Of a stretch of DNA of 37,688 nucleotides, positions 8,836-17,368 are shown in pieces. Where the stretch lies: positions 1 through 37,688 of the forward strand of contig JAUWDY010000020.1 in NCBI GenBank assembly GCA_030608565.1. The letters are read 5' to 3'. The stretch's first letter is position 1, and each line of letters starts with the position of its first letter. The position numbers and the translations under genes are program-made. Source of the DNA: Candidatus Bathyarchaeota archaeon. Lineage in GTDB: Archaea; Thermoproteota; Bathyarchaeia; Bathyarchaeales; Bathyarchaeaceae. The notes beneath the pieces were generated by a model. It was not told the origin of the DNA, did no database searches, and saw only the letters and a program-made list of their open reading frames with translations.

Positions 8836-9765
8836 ATGGTGTCTCTGATGAATAGAGAATGGATTCCTTTCGTTGTTTTATTCTTGACTGCTGGAGTTGT
8901 GGTAGGTTATGCTTCCTCTTATGGAGAAATTTCAAGACTTGAATCAGAAATTTCAACATTGACAACCGAGTTTAACAATCTCAATGTAGCACACGAACAG
9001 CTTGAAGATGATTACAACAATCTGAACTCAACACACAATGAGCTGAAAGCAAACTGTACTCTACTGCAATCAGAGGTCTTGACGTTGACTACTAATTATG
9101 GTAATCTTAATGCAACATACAGTACGTTGCTTGGTAACTATAGCTCTTTAAATTCAACTCATCATGAGCTTCAAGAAGACTATACGCAACTTGAAGATGT
9201 ATATGAGCTCCTTAATGGTAGCTATACTTCTTTGAACTCTAGCTATAGTGAGCTCCAAATGGATTACGAAGAGGCTATTGAAAGAATTGCCGATTTAGAG
9301 CAGATAGTAGAATATGAGGTCTATGATTTGTTGGATGAGGAATATTATCAATCCGTGAAAGATGATATGGAGAATGCTAGTGAGACAATCTTAGTTGCCA
9401 TGTATTCTATGATATATGATCCAGGCGACTTAGACGATTGGGCTAATGATCTGATTAGAGAACTTGTTAATGCCAAAGATAGAGGGGTTAATGTAACTGT
9501 AATCATTGAGAATAGAACCTATTTCGGCTATATGAATGACAATCTGGAGGCATACCAGTATCTATCAGAAAATAATGTCACCGTACAGCTAGATAATGAG
9601 GATGACACTGATCATATGAAACTCGTAATAATAGATGATAACATTGTTTATGTTGGGTCGCATAATTGGAGTGAATCTGGGCTTTACTACAACCATGAAA
9701 CTTCGGTTAAGATAGTTAGTGAGGGTATCGCTAGGATATTCACAGCATACTTCGAGACTATTTAG
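8836..9765 (+). CDS. membrane-anchored coiled-coil protein with C-terminal phospholipase D-like (HKD) domain
   Basis: N-terminal TM (WIPFVVLFLTAGVVVGYASSYG), degenerate coiled-coil repeats (LNSTHNEL, LNATYSTL, LNSTHHEL, LNSSYSEL), then ILVAMYSMIYD...HMKLVIIDDNIVYVGSHNWSESG (single HxK motif). Confidence 0.85.
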   Translation: MVSLMNREWIPFVVLFLTAGVVVGYASSYGEISRLESEISTLTTEFNNLNVAHEQLEDDYNNLNSTHNELKANCTLLQSEVLTLTTNYGNLNATYSTLLGNYSSLNSTHHELQEDYTQLEDVYELLNGSYTSLNSSYSELQMDYEEAIERIADLEQIVEYEVYDLLDEEYYQSVKDDMENASETILVAMYSMIYDPGDLDDWANDLIRELVNAKDRGVNVTVIIENRTYFGYMNDNLEAYQYLSENNVTVQLDNEDDTDHMKLVIIDDNIVYVGSHNWSESGLYYNHETSVKIVSEGIARIFTAYFETI

Positions 9766-10192
9766 AATATCAGTAATCAAGCCACTTGATTTTAACAGAC
9801 TGCAACTTCTTCATTACCAAGTTAATTCTTTGTCTGTTCCATTATGGTGCTCTTGTCTATGGTGGTCCATAAGTGAAAAAAGCATCTGTTTTCTTATGAT
9901 ATTCCTTATCTATTGTCATCTTATTATAGATGGTGTTCAAAATAGACACAATATTACTAGAAGGTGGCGAGAAAGATAATTCGCTGTGGTTTCATCTCTA
10001 AAGAGAATGTTGATCAGGAGAGACGCGGGGCTTTTTCCTCAGTCGTCAAGAGGCTTCTCAGGTGTGGGCAGGCGTTAATAGAGGCCTTTTTTGGGGTCTA
10101 GAGCAGGGTATGCTGAAGAGAAAGGAGAGTTTTTCCAGCATATCAGGGGAGAAAACGGAGTTGCTCTAAACCTATCCAACGGCCTCATAATG

Positions 10193-11353
10193 CTAAAGTG
10201 CCTTAAATGCTTCAAACCAGCGGTTATATTTAGCCACCATATCCACCGAAACGCTTGGCTTTCTATCTTCCAGAATATGCTTAAAGTCGTCCATAGATAT
10301 TGATCTTGGCTGAGCCTGTTTATCATCTGCTTGACCAGATTCAAAAAATTCTCCAATAACCTTGAGGTGCGCTGACTGACACACGTCACGTAGGTCACTT
10401 CCAGAAAATCCCTCAGAAAATCTAGCTAGTCCATGCGTGTCTATGTCTGATGCTAGTTTTAGCTGAGTGGAGTAGAGCTTGAACATTCCCAAACGCGCAG
10501 AATGGTCTGGTAACGGAACCAAAATTCGTTTCTGAAATCTTCTTATGAACGGCCAGTCCAGAGCCCACGGCTTGTTTGTGGCTCCGATTACATACATATG
10601 GAGGTTTTTACCCTTGTCTACTATACCGTCCATCTCTTTAAGGAATTGATTACGCACCCTAGTTTCGCCACCAACCTCGTTTGAGTGCATTCCAATTAGT
10701 GAATCAAGTTCATCGATGAAAACTATAGCGGGACGTCCTCCGTTAGCTGACTTTCTCGCCGAGCCAAAAAGTCTAGCAACATTTTGTTCCGCTTCCCCCA
10801 GCCACTTCGACATGATAGACGCGGCGTCCACTGAGATGAACGTTGCATCGATCTCTGTGGCCACAGCCGCAGCTATTAATGTTTTTCCGCATCCAGGTGG
10901 ACCGAACAGAAGAATTCCTCTTGGCCAGCCTAACGGGAACAAGTCTGGCCTCTGAACTGGATAAACGATTGCTTCTTTGATTGCCTTCTTTGCCGTCTCT
11001 AAACCGACAACCTGCCCCCATCTCACATCGAGTTTTTCTTTGAGCACAAGCTCATCATAGCTTACTTCCTCTCCTTGTGAAGGCGTTGCCGCTACGCCTG
11101 GTTTTCGTTCTCCCCGTGGCTCCATAGGACCAACACCTTGCAGAGCCTTCACTCTTTCTTGATACGCCATTGCCCGCTGAATGTAAACTTTGTTCAAGTT
11201 GTAGTCAGGGTATAGCTGAGCAAGTTTTAGGAGGGTTTCAATGGCTTTCTGATACATAGTGATAGCCATTCCTTTGGCACCCTGTTTATCAAGGCGGATG
11301 GCTTCAACTGCATAGTTCTTCGCTGCTTTTTCAAGTTCTTGAGATGCACTCAT
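10193..11353 (-). CDS. cdvC: Vps4-like AAA ATPase (CdvC) with N-terminal MIT domain
   Basis: MIT-like ELEKAAKNYAVEAIRLDKQGAKGMAITMYQKAIETLLKLAQLYP; GPPGCGKT; IVFIDELDSL; second region of homology; C-terminal VAKYNRWFEAF. Adjacent to ESCRT-III genes. Confidence 0.93.
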   Translation of the reverse strand: MSASQELEKAAKNYAVEAIRLDKQGAKGMAITMYQKAIETLLKLAQLYPDYNLNKVYIQRAMAYQERVKALQGVGPMEPRGERKPGVAATPSQGEEVSYDELVLKEKLDVRWGQVVGLETAKKAIKEAIVYPVQRPDLFPLGWPRGILLFGPPGCGKTLIAAAVATEIDATFISVDAASIMSKWLGEAEQNVARLFGSARKSANGGRPAIVFIDELDSLIGMHSNEVGGETRVRNQFLKEMDGIVDKGKNLHMYVIGATNKPWALDWPFIRRFQKRILVPLPDHSARLGMFKLYSTQLKLASDIDTHGLARFSEGFSGSDLRDVCQSAHLKVIGEFFESGQADDKQAQPRSISMDDFKHILEDRKPSVSVDMVAKYNRWFEAFKAL

Positions 11354-11359
11354 AATTGA

Positions 11360-12223
11360 TCACGGTTCAACCCTTATCTTTCTCTGCGCGCCCAGATTTT
11401 CTAGGGCCTTCTCCACATCTTCAGATGAGACATTCAATTCTAGCGCGCATTGATTAACACCAATTTGACCTTCATGTCTCTTAATATAACCTAGCAGTGT
11501 GTCCTCCAGCGGTGATGAGCTCTGGATTGTGAATGAGACACGTTTCATTTCCACATACGTTTGTGGATCTTTTTCTCTATAAACTTCTGAACAGCCAGTG
11601 GTAAGCGCGACCATTTGTTTTGGACTCTCTACAGGTTCAATTTTCTCCGTGACTGTGACAGAGACGGGCGGTTGAGGAAGCTTCTCCTTTAACCTTTGCT
11701 CAAGAAGCGTGGAGACTTCTTCAAGTATTTTCTCACCACCAGGAGTCTTTACTTCGAGTGGCATGGCCAGATGCGGGGAACCGATGCTGGTTATAGCAAG
11801 AGTCTCACTGATAGCATCGTTCACCTTTCCCAGTTCAGATGAAACATCAGGCATTATTCCATCAATACATTTTGTCACATTTTCAAGAACTTTAAGCGCA
11901 GGCTTTAGGTCCACCATTACGATGTTCAATTCTTTGATGGTTTCAAGTCTTAGAATGACTCGTTCTGTGACTAGCTCGGTTTGCACAACGATAGTAATCA
12001 GTTTTCTAACTTCAGCAGATTCGTTAGCAAAAATGATTGCCCGCTCTTGATTTTGATGTTTAATCGCCATAGTGCATTTTGCGAATAACATTCTGTCTCT
12101 TTGACGTAGTCTAAAACTTACTTTTTGCAGTCTGACCTGTTGAATCTTCAGTTCTCGCATTGCCTGACGAATACGATCTTCAAGTGGAGGGGTGCGAAAA
12201 ATCTTCTTGAACACCGTCCCCAC
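11360..12223 (-). CDS. cdvB: ESCRT-III-like protein CdvB with C-terminal winged helix
   Basis: Helical Snf7-like core (IRQAMRELKIQQVRLQKVSFRLRQRDRMLF...), proline-rich LPQPPVSVTV linker, C-terminal wH-like LLGYIKRHEGQIGVNQCALELNVSSEDVEKALENLGAQRKIRV. Confidence 0.9.
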   Translation of the reverse strand: MGTVFKKIFRTPPLEDRIRQAMRELKIQQVRLQKVSFRLRQRDRMLFAKCTMAIKHQNQERAIIFANESAEVRKLITIVVQTELVTERVILRLETIKELNIVMVDLKPALKVLENVTKCIDGIMPDVSSELGKVNDAISETLAITSIGSPHLAMPLEVKTPGGEKILEEVSTLLEQRLKEKLPQPPVSVTVTEKIEPVESPKQMVALTTGCSEVYREKDPQTYVEMKRVSFTIQSSSPLEDTLLGYIKRHEGQIGVNQCALELNVSSEDVEKALENLGAQRKIRVEP

Positions 12224-12244
12224 CCATCCTGTCTGCGTAGAATT

Positions 12245-12970
12245 TTAAGAACTCGGCTTCACGTGAACTACAACTGGTGGTTCAGGAAGAGTTGAAGCCT
12301 GAGGAGCTGGAGCTTCTTTTTCCGTCTCTTTTTCTACCGAAGTTATAGATGTATCTCCAAGAACTATATTGGATAGTTTGTTTCTCATTGCGTTAAGATC
12401 TGTCTTTTCAGCATTGACATGTTTCAAACCTTGCTGTATCATACCCATAGCCGTTTGATACGATTCGTCATCAATTCTGCTAATTTCGCGTTCAATTTCC
12501 AGGTTTACTAAAGCTGAGTGAAGATCGTTAACCTGCTGAGCACACTTCTCCATCTGCTGGTCTATATCATCTATGGTAGCTTGCGCATCCGCTTTCAGCT
12601 GATTCAACGCACCTTCAAAGCTTTTATGAATATCATTAAACATTTCCGTTGAAACCCGTTTCTTTTCTGAGAGTTCTTTCAACGCTTGATCTTTTCGCCA
12701 GATTAACGGTATCTCATCACAGAGTGTCTTCACCTTCAATTTAACAGAGGGCAAGATTATGATGTTGCTGCCATTTACTCTAAACTGAGTGTTTGGGTAG
12801 CGAAGAAATTCTCCGTCTCCATGCTCGACAAAAACTGTGTTAATGCGTCCATCTGGGCTAACCATAAATGATGCGATTCGCCCAATTTGGCGTCCATATT
12901 CGTCGCTAACAGTCTTGCCGACAAATAGAAAGGGGTTGGAAGAAGGCTTTGGCATAACTTCATCTTCCAT
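12245..12970 (-). CDS. cdvA: CdvA: PRC-barrel + coiled-coil
   Basis: PRC-barrel-like FVGKTVSDEYGRQIGRIASFMVSPDGRINTVFVEHGDGEFLRYP, coiled-coil middle, C-terminal STLPEPPVVVHVKPSS; located between the ESCRT-III genes. Confidence 0.88.
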   Translation of the reverse strand: MEDEVMPKPSSNPFLFVGKTVSDEYGRQIGRIASFMVSPDGRINTVFVEHGDGEFLRYPNTQFRVNGSNIIILPSVKLKVKTLCDEIPLIWRKDQALKELSEKKRVSTEMFNDIHKSFEGALNQLKADAQATIDDIDQQMEKCAQQVNDLHSALVNLEIEREISRIDDESYQTAMGMIQQGLKHVNAEKTDLNAMRNKLSNIVLGDTSITSVEKETEKEAPAPQASTLPEPPVVVHVKPSS

Positions 12971-12992
12971 AGCTGTTCATCCATCGATGAGA

Positions 12993-13649
12993 TCATCCGA
13001 TTTCAGTTGGGGCCTTCTCGCCTATTGATGGTATACCCGCAGGCAACTCAGGGAACTTTTCTTTGATCTTCGTCTCCGCAACTGTGGCTGCTTCAGATAA
13101 AATCTTCTGTGCATCTTCATTTGTCGCTCCAAAGTCTAGGTTCAGACCTGTAGTCTGGCCAGCGTCTACGATTATCCCGCTGAGCATGTTTCCAATTTGT
13201 CCAAATTCTTTTTCTGCTTCCGGAAAGATATTGGCCATCCCTGTTTGAATGCTGCGTAGCACGCCTACTGCTGGAGCAAGCGTAGTGACTATGTCGCCAA
13301 GCTCCGAAACTGTTCTTAACCTAAGGACAATCTGCTCTAAGGCGAGCCTTGCGTGCATTATCATTTTTTCCATTTTGCGTATTTCTGCTAGTTCGCTAGC
13401 GAAGACATTGGCACGTGGCGTGTCATGTTTTGTGTATGCGTCAACGATTCGTTTAAAAATTGATTTGTCACGGTCTGAGAATCGATCGGATGCTTTGTCT
13501 AGTTTTTGAACTTGCATGTCGATGCGTCTGATCGCAAAATCCAAGCGCGGTTTCAATGGACCTTGAGGGCGAACGGCTTCTTTGATTTTTGTGGTAATCG
13601 GTGTTTTATTGTATCCTTCTCCCCATCGTTTAACAAATTTGTCTGGCAT
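12993..13649 (-). CDS. second ESCRT-III-like protein (CdvB paralogue without winged helix)
   Basis: Snf7-like core (PRLDFAIRRIDMQVQKLDKASDRFSDRDKSIFKRIVDAY...ELAEIRKMEKMIMHARLALEQIVLRLRTVSELGDIV), tail KFPELPAGIPSI; 23 bp upstream of cdvA. Confidence 0.87.
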   Translation of the reverse strand: MPDKFVKRWGEGYNKTPITTKIKEAVRPQGPLKPRLDFAIRRIDMQVQKLDKASDRFSDRDKSIFKRIVDAYTKHDTPRANVFASELAEIRKMEKMIMHARLALEQIVLRLRTVSELGDIVTTLAPAVGVLRSIQTGMANIFPEAEKEFGQIGNMLSGIIVDAGQTTGLNLDFGATNEDAQKILSEAATVAETKIKEKFPELPAGIPSIGEKAPTEIG

Positions 13650-13674
13650 TTTGATTTCCTCTCAAATGAAAGGG

Positions 13675-13737
13675 TCTTTAAGCGTATTATTACGTTATTA
13701 ATATGTAGAGAACATATGAGTATATCTCTAAGCGTAT
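13675..13737. promoter_or_regulatory. pair of 13-bp direct repeats upstream of the Cdv cluster
   Basis: TCTTTAAGCGTAT (13675-13687) and TCTCTAAGCGTAT (13725-13737), 12/13 identical, 50 bp apart start to start. Confidence 0.5.
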
Positions 13738-13851
13738 ATCTGGGTTTCCTTTCCGTTTTGAGCTTTAAATCCAATATGAGAATAGAGGCTAGGCGAATTC
13801 GTATTAATAGACAAAATTGTGTAAGTTAGGCTAAAAAGCACGAAATTTAGA

Positions 13852-14088
13852 ATGTTAAACCAAGTGATTAAAATGAGTGAAAGAATAAAAGTGCTTGGGA
13901 CCTTTGCGTTGTTGGGCTTCATTGCTGGAATCGCTGCTAACCTTTTCTATCACACGGCTTGGCCTTGGCTGCTAAAGGCTTTTCCAACCATACTTCAGGT
14001 AGAGTGGATGGTATCAGGGATTGCCGGTGCATTGCTAACTGTTATCATGCTAGTGCTTTGGGTCTACCTAAGCAGGTCTCAGGAATAA
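13852..14088 (+). CDS. small two-TM membrane protein
   Basis: 78 aa; hydrophobic VLGTFALLGFIAGIAANLFY and WMVSGIAGALLTVIMLVLWVYL. Confidence 0.5.
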   Translation: MLNQVIKMSERIKVLGTFALLGFIAGIAANLFYHTAWPWLLKAFPTILQVEWMVSGIAGALLTVIMLVLWVYLSRSQE

Positions 14089-14444
14089 AACAAACAGCCT
14101 TCCGAATTTCCAACGCTTTTTCTCTCTTTGTAGTAGTGTAAACTTTCATTAGGTTTTATAGCAGTTGAATAACTCCAAAATAATTTTTAATCCGTCTGCA
14201 CTCGAACTCTATGAGAACCGCTACAGAGTGAGGAGCGATCACCAATTTGACATAAGAAAAAATGCCGATGCATTCCAACGTTTTCGACCTACTAGCAAAA
14301 CCAGTGCGTAATGCATTAACCCAGTTAAGATTCTCTGAGCCCACCGCACCACAAGTTAAGGCCATCCCAGCCATTTTAAGAGAAGAAAAACGTTTTAAAC
14401 AAAGGTGAAAGTCTTTGGCAGTCAAGACGTGATCTGAGGAAGGG

Positions 14445-15077
14445 ATTGAGATTTTTGGTACATTTTCTATAGTGGCTAGATGTCCAAAAACACTAGCGCT
14501 AGGTGTTTGTGTCTCAACTGCTGCTCCTGCGGTTGGAAGCCGAGTTCCCCATGTTGAGGCAAGGGTCGGTGCTATAGCAACTCAGGCTGAAACCATTGTT
14601 CTTTACGGTATAAACGGGTTAAGACTGTTAAAGATGGGTTTCTCTCCGCAAACAGCGCTGGAAACTATGCTGAAAGAGGACTCTGATCGGGAGTCAAGAC
14701 AGGTGATTATCATAGATAGCGAAGGAAGAAGCGCCGCGTTCACTGGCAGGGAAACCAGCGACTGGAAGGGACATTTGATTGGCAAAGATTATGTGGTCGC
14801 GGGTAACATGCTTGTTGGAAACAGCGTTATTGATGCGATGGCTCAGGTGTTTGAAAGTTCAGAAGGAGAGTTATCTGAGAGATTAATGAGAGCTTTAGAG
14901 GCTGGACAGGAGGCTGGAGGTGATAAGCGAGGGAAAACGTCTGCTGCATTACTTGTAGCGCAAAAAGGACAGGTGGGAACGCGTCCCTTACTTGACTTGA
15001 GGGTTGATGAGTATCAGGACCCTGTTAAAGAATTGAGGAGAGTTTTTGAAATCTATAAAGAATCGAAGGAAACGTAG
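14445..15077 (+). CDS. DUF1028-family (Ntn-hydrolase-like) protein
   Basis: Track ORF begins at GTG 14472, but the frame upstream reads IEIFGTFSIVARCPKTLALGVCVSTAAPAVGSRVPHVEARVGAIATQAE, matching the DUF1028 N-terminus TFSIVARDP..GELGVAV.S..PAVGSRVPHA..GVGAIATQ. Start at 14445 (ATT) is inferred; frame closes upstream at 14430. Confidence 0.82.
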   Translation: MEIFGTFSIVARCPKTLALGVCVSTAAPAVGSRVPHVEARVGAIATQAETIVLYGINGLRLLKMGFSPQTALETMLKEDSDRESRQVIIIDSEGRSAAFTGRETSDWKGHLIGKDYVVAGNMLVGNSVIDAMAQVFESSEGELSERLMRALEAGQEAGGDKRGKTSAALLVAQKGQVGTRPLLDLRVDEYQDPVKELRRVFEIYKESKET

Positions 15078-15131
15078 CAAACACTCGTTTTATGATTCAC
15101 TAGTCTACTCGTGGATTAAGCTTCTTGGAAA

Positions 15132-15629
15132 CTATTTTATTTCTCCTATTTGTTTGAAAGAGAAGTTTTTCAGCGTCATGCCTCTTAGCGGGACTAGAAA
15201 GTTGTCGATGTCTGTTATGTTTGCAGCCCATCTCGACCTAATATCTGACATAAATTGGTCGAAGTCGGTGAAATCTGTGTGTAAAGACACTATGGCGCAA
15301 TTGAACCCGTGTAATCCCCTGCCTGTAGATGCGAATAGGATTTTTGGGTTTTCTTTGATTTCTTTTATTTTGGCTTTCATGTCAGACTGAGCGATGTTCA
15401 TGAATGTGAAGGCTGCGATTTCGTATCCGAGTTTTGTTAGGTCAGGTAGGGCTGTGTAGCCTCGTATGTATCCTGTTTTTTCTAGTTTTTTTCTTGTTCT
15501 GGTGATGGTTGGTTGTGATACTTTTAGGATTTTTGCGAGGTCTCTGTCGCTTCTTTTTGAATTTTTGACTAGTTCGTATAAGAGTTTTATCATTTTTTCT
15601 TTTGGCATAGCCACGAATTCTTGATTCAA
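15132..15629 (-). CDS. Lrp/AsnC-family transcriptional regulator
   Basis: HTH KNSKRSDRDLAKILKVSQPTITRTRKKLEKTGYIRGYTALPDLTKLGYEIAAFTFM, C-terminal ligand-binding-like domain. Confidence 0.8.
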   Translation of the reverse strand: MNQEFVAMPKEKMIKLLYELVKNSKRSDRDLAKILKVSQPTITRTRKKLEKTGYIRGYTALPDLTKLGYEIAAFTFMNIAQSDMKAKIKEIKENPKILFASTGRGLHGFNCAIVSLHTDFTDFDQFMSDIRSRWAANITDIDNFLVPLRGMTLKNFSFKQIGEIK

Positions 15630-15965
15630 AATATTTAAATCTTTTTGCGACTTTTTTGAAGACTTTATTGAATTGATTGATGCAGTGTTGCTCTATGGTT
15701 TATTGTTTTCGTTGCGTTTCTTGTGTTTTTTTGCCACGTTATTTGCGTATGTCTCTCTTTATAGACCCCCTACCTAGGGGGTATGGCTTCATTCTTTCCT
15801 TCTTTTTTTGTTTACGCAGGTATGCATGCGTGTGCGTGTTTTCTGATATGTCGTTTTCCGTTATGTTATGCGCGAGTGCATGTTATTGACAGGGGAATTT
15901 CCTTCATAAGTTACTTCTATAACTTACTTCTATAGAGAGTGACTGTATTGTTAGAAACGCTATTC

Positions 15966-16058
15966 ATGAAGTCAGGGCTTGTAGTATGCTTACTCTTTGT
16001 TTCCTTGTTAGCTTCCACAGCTTTATGCGGTGCAGTTTTCCTCTTAATGGAAAAATAG
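15966..16058 (+). CDS. 30-aa single-TM small ORF
   Basis: ATG AAG TCA ... TAG: MKSGLVVCLLFVSLLASTALCGAVFLLMEK; below the ORF-track cut-off. In-frame GTG at 15939 would give 39 aa. Confidence 0.4.
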   Translation: MKSGLVVCLLFVSLLASTALCGAVFLLMEK

Positions 16059-16097
16059 AATGACGAGTCTTATGCAACAAGAACAAAGAGAGGATTT

Positions 16098-16451
16098 GTG
16101 TTGGAAGAGGCCTTGGAAATCAACTCACGTAAACGCAGAGATCGTCTGCACATAATAGCTGATATATTAGGCATAGCAATAGGTGGAAGTCTTAAAACTC
16201 AGATTATGTACAAAGCGAATCTGAGCTTTGCTCAACTTAATGAATACTTATCTTTCCTTCTTGAAATAAAACTCATTGTATCTATTACACAAAATGGAAA
16301 AACATTTTATAAAGTGACTTCTAAAGGAACAAGATTTCTTCATAACTACACAAAGATTAGAGATTTACTGAAGACAGAGGGCGAACAAAAGGCTGAGAAC
16401 AATCCGCTGATCTACACTAAAGATGGAAACTGCTACAAGACAAAAGAATGA
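16098..16451 (+). CDS. winged-helix DNA-binding protein (HTH_45-like)
   Basis: RRDRLHIIADILGIAIGGSLKTQIMYKANLSFAQLNEYLSFLLEIKLIVSITQNGKTFYKVTSKGTRFLHNYTKI is the archaeal HTH_45 pattern. Confidence 0.82.
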   Translation: MLEEALEINSRKRRDRLHIIADILGIAIGGSLKTQIMYKANLSFAQLNEYLSFLLEIKLIVSITQNGKTFYKVTSKGTRFLHNYTKIRDLLKTEGEQKAENNPLIYTKDGNCYKTKE

Positions 16452-17035
16452 ATCGTTGTGCATGCATGCAGGATCTCTCCAAAGCGGAGTACATTGAATA
16501 GTCTTCTATCACAATGATTCTATTACCTAATATTCTCTTTTAGGAAATTAGATGAACATACAAGTTGATGGAGCGAGTATCGGGCTTCTTTCTTCTGATT
16601 ATTAATTAATATACTGTTGGTTTTGTAGTTTTTGAAGGTTTTTGGAACCACCTTTCTCTTTCACGGCAACGCGTGTATGCATTTGTTTTAGAGGTTGGAA
16701 CATTCTTTTGATGTTGAAACAATTCTTTAAAACTCTAAAAACAACATTGTTCTAATTGCATGCATGCAAAGATCAGTCTTGGAAAGCTTCTTATTTTAAG
16801 GTGGTGCGGTGTTTGAAGGTGAAGAGAGTGAGAGGAAGGTGATTGTCTGTCAGTGGTTCCCTATCCGCACCAATTAAACAATCTTCATGCAGACTTAAAA
16901 CATTGATGCAGTAATGTTCCATAGAGAAATACTCCATGCATTGCATGCGATATATATTTGCTTCTAATACTTATCCACGGTTCATACATGTTAAATATCT
17001 CATGCTGAGACATCTTAAAGAATGCGGGTAAGGCT

Positions 17036-17368
17036 ATGTTAGATGAGAACGAAGCCTTCAAGGCTGGGCTGGCTATCTCAGTTGTGATGTTGGCAAGCGG
17101 ATTTTCGTTGCTGTTCATCCCCACATTCACTGGAGACGGGGCAGTGGTCCTGTCGTTAGGTGTGATGACCATGGTGCTGGTTTTAATGATAAAAGTCTTA
17201 GTGTCCCAAATCAGAAGATGGATGGACTACAACGCGAGAATCGAAGAAACAATCTCGGAAATCCTTACTTTGAGACGCAAACACTCAGGCATTGAACCAA
17301 CATCACACACGTACGCAACCGACATCCCCATTGAAGCGAAACAAACCTGCAAAGAAGTAGAGGCTTAA
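17036..17368 (+). CDS. small two-TM membrane protein
   Basis: 110 aa; hydrophobic AGLAISVVMLASGFSLLFIP and VVLSLGVMTMVLVLMIKVLV. Confidence 0.5.
   Translation: MLDENEAFKAGLAISVVMLASGFSLLFIPTFTGDGAVVLSLGVMTMVLVLMIKVLVSQIRRWMDYNARIEETISEILTLRRKHSGIEPTSHTYATDIPIEAKQTCKEVEA

Noticed and set aside
10109-10142. TATGCTG...CAGCATA inverted repeat downstream of cdvC
   Set aside because: 7-bp arms with ~20-nt loop, likely an ordinary 3' structure; not distinctive.
10075-10398. 107-aa minus ORF overlapping cdvC
   Set aside because: Out-of-frame shadow of the well-supported cdvC coding sequence.
14156-14425. 89-aa minus-strand ORF between the small membrane protein and DUF1028
   Set aside because: No domain pattern, no clear start context; composition not convincing as coding.
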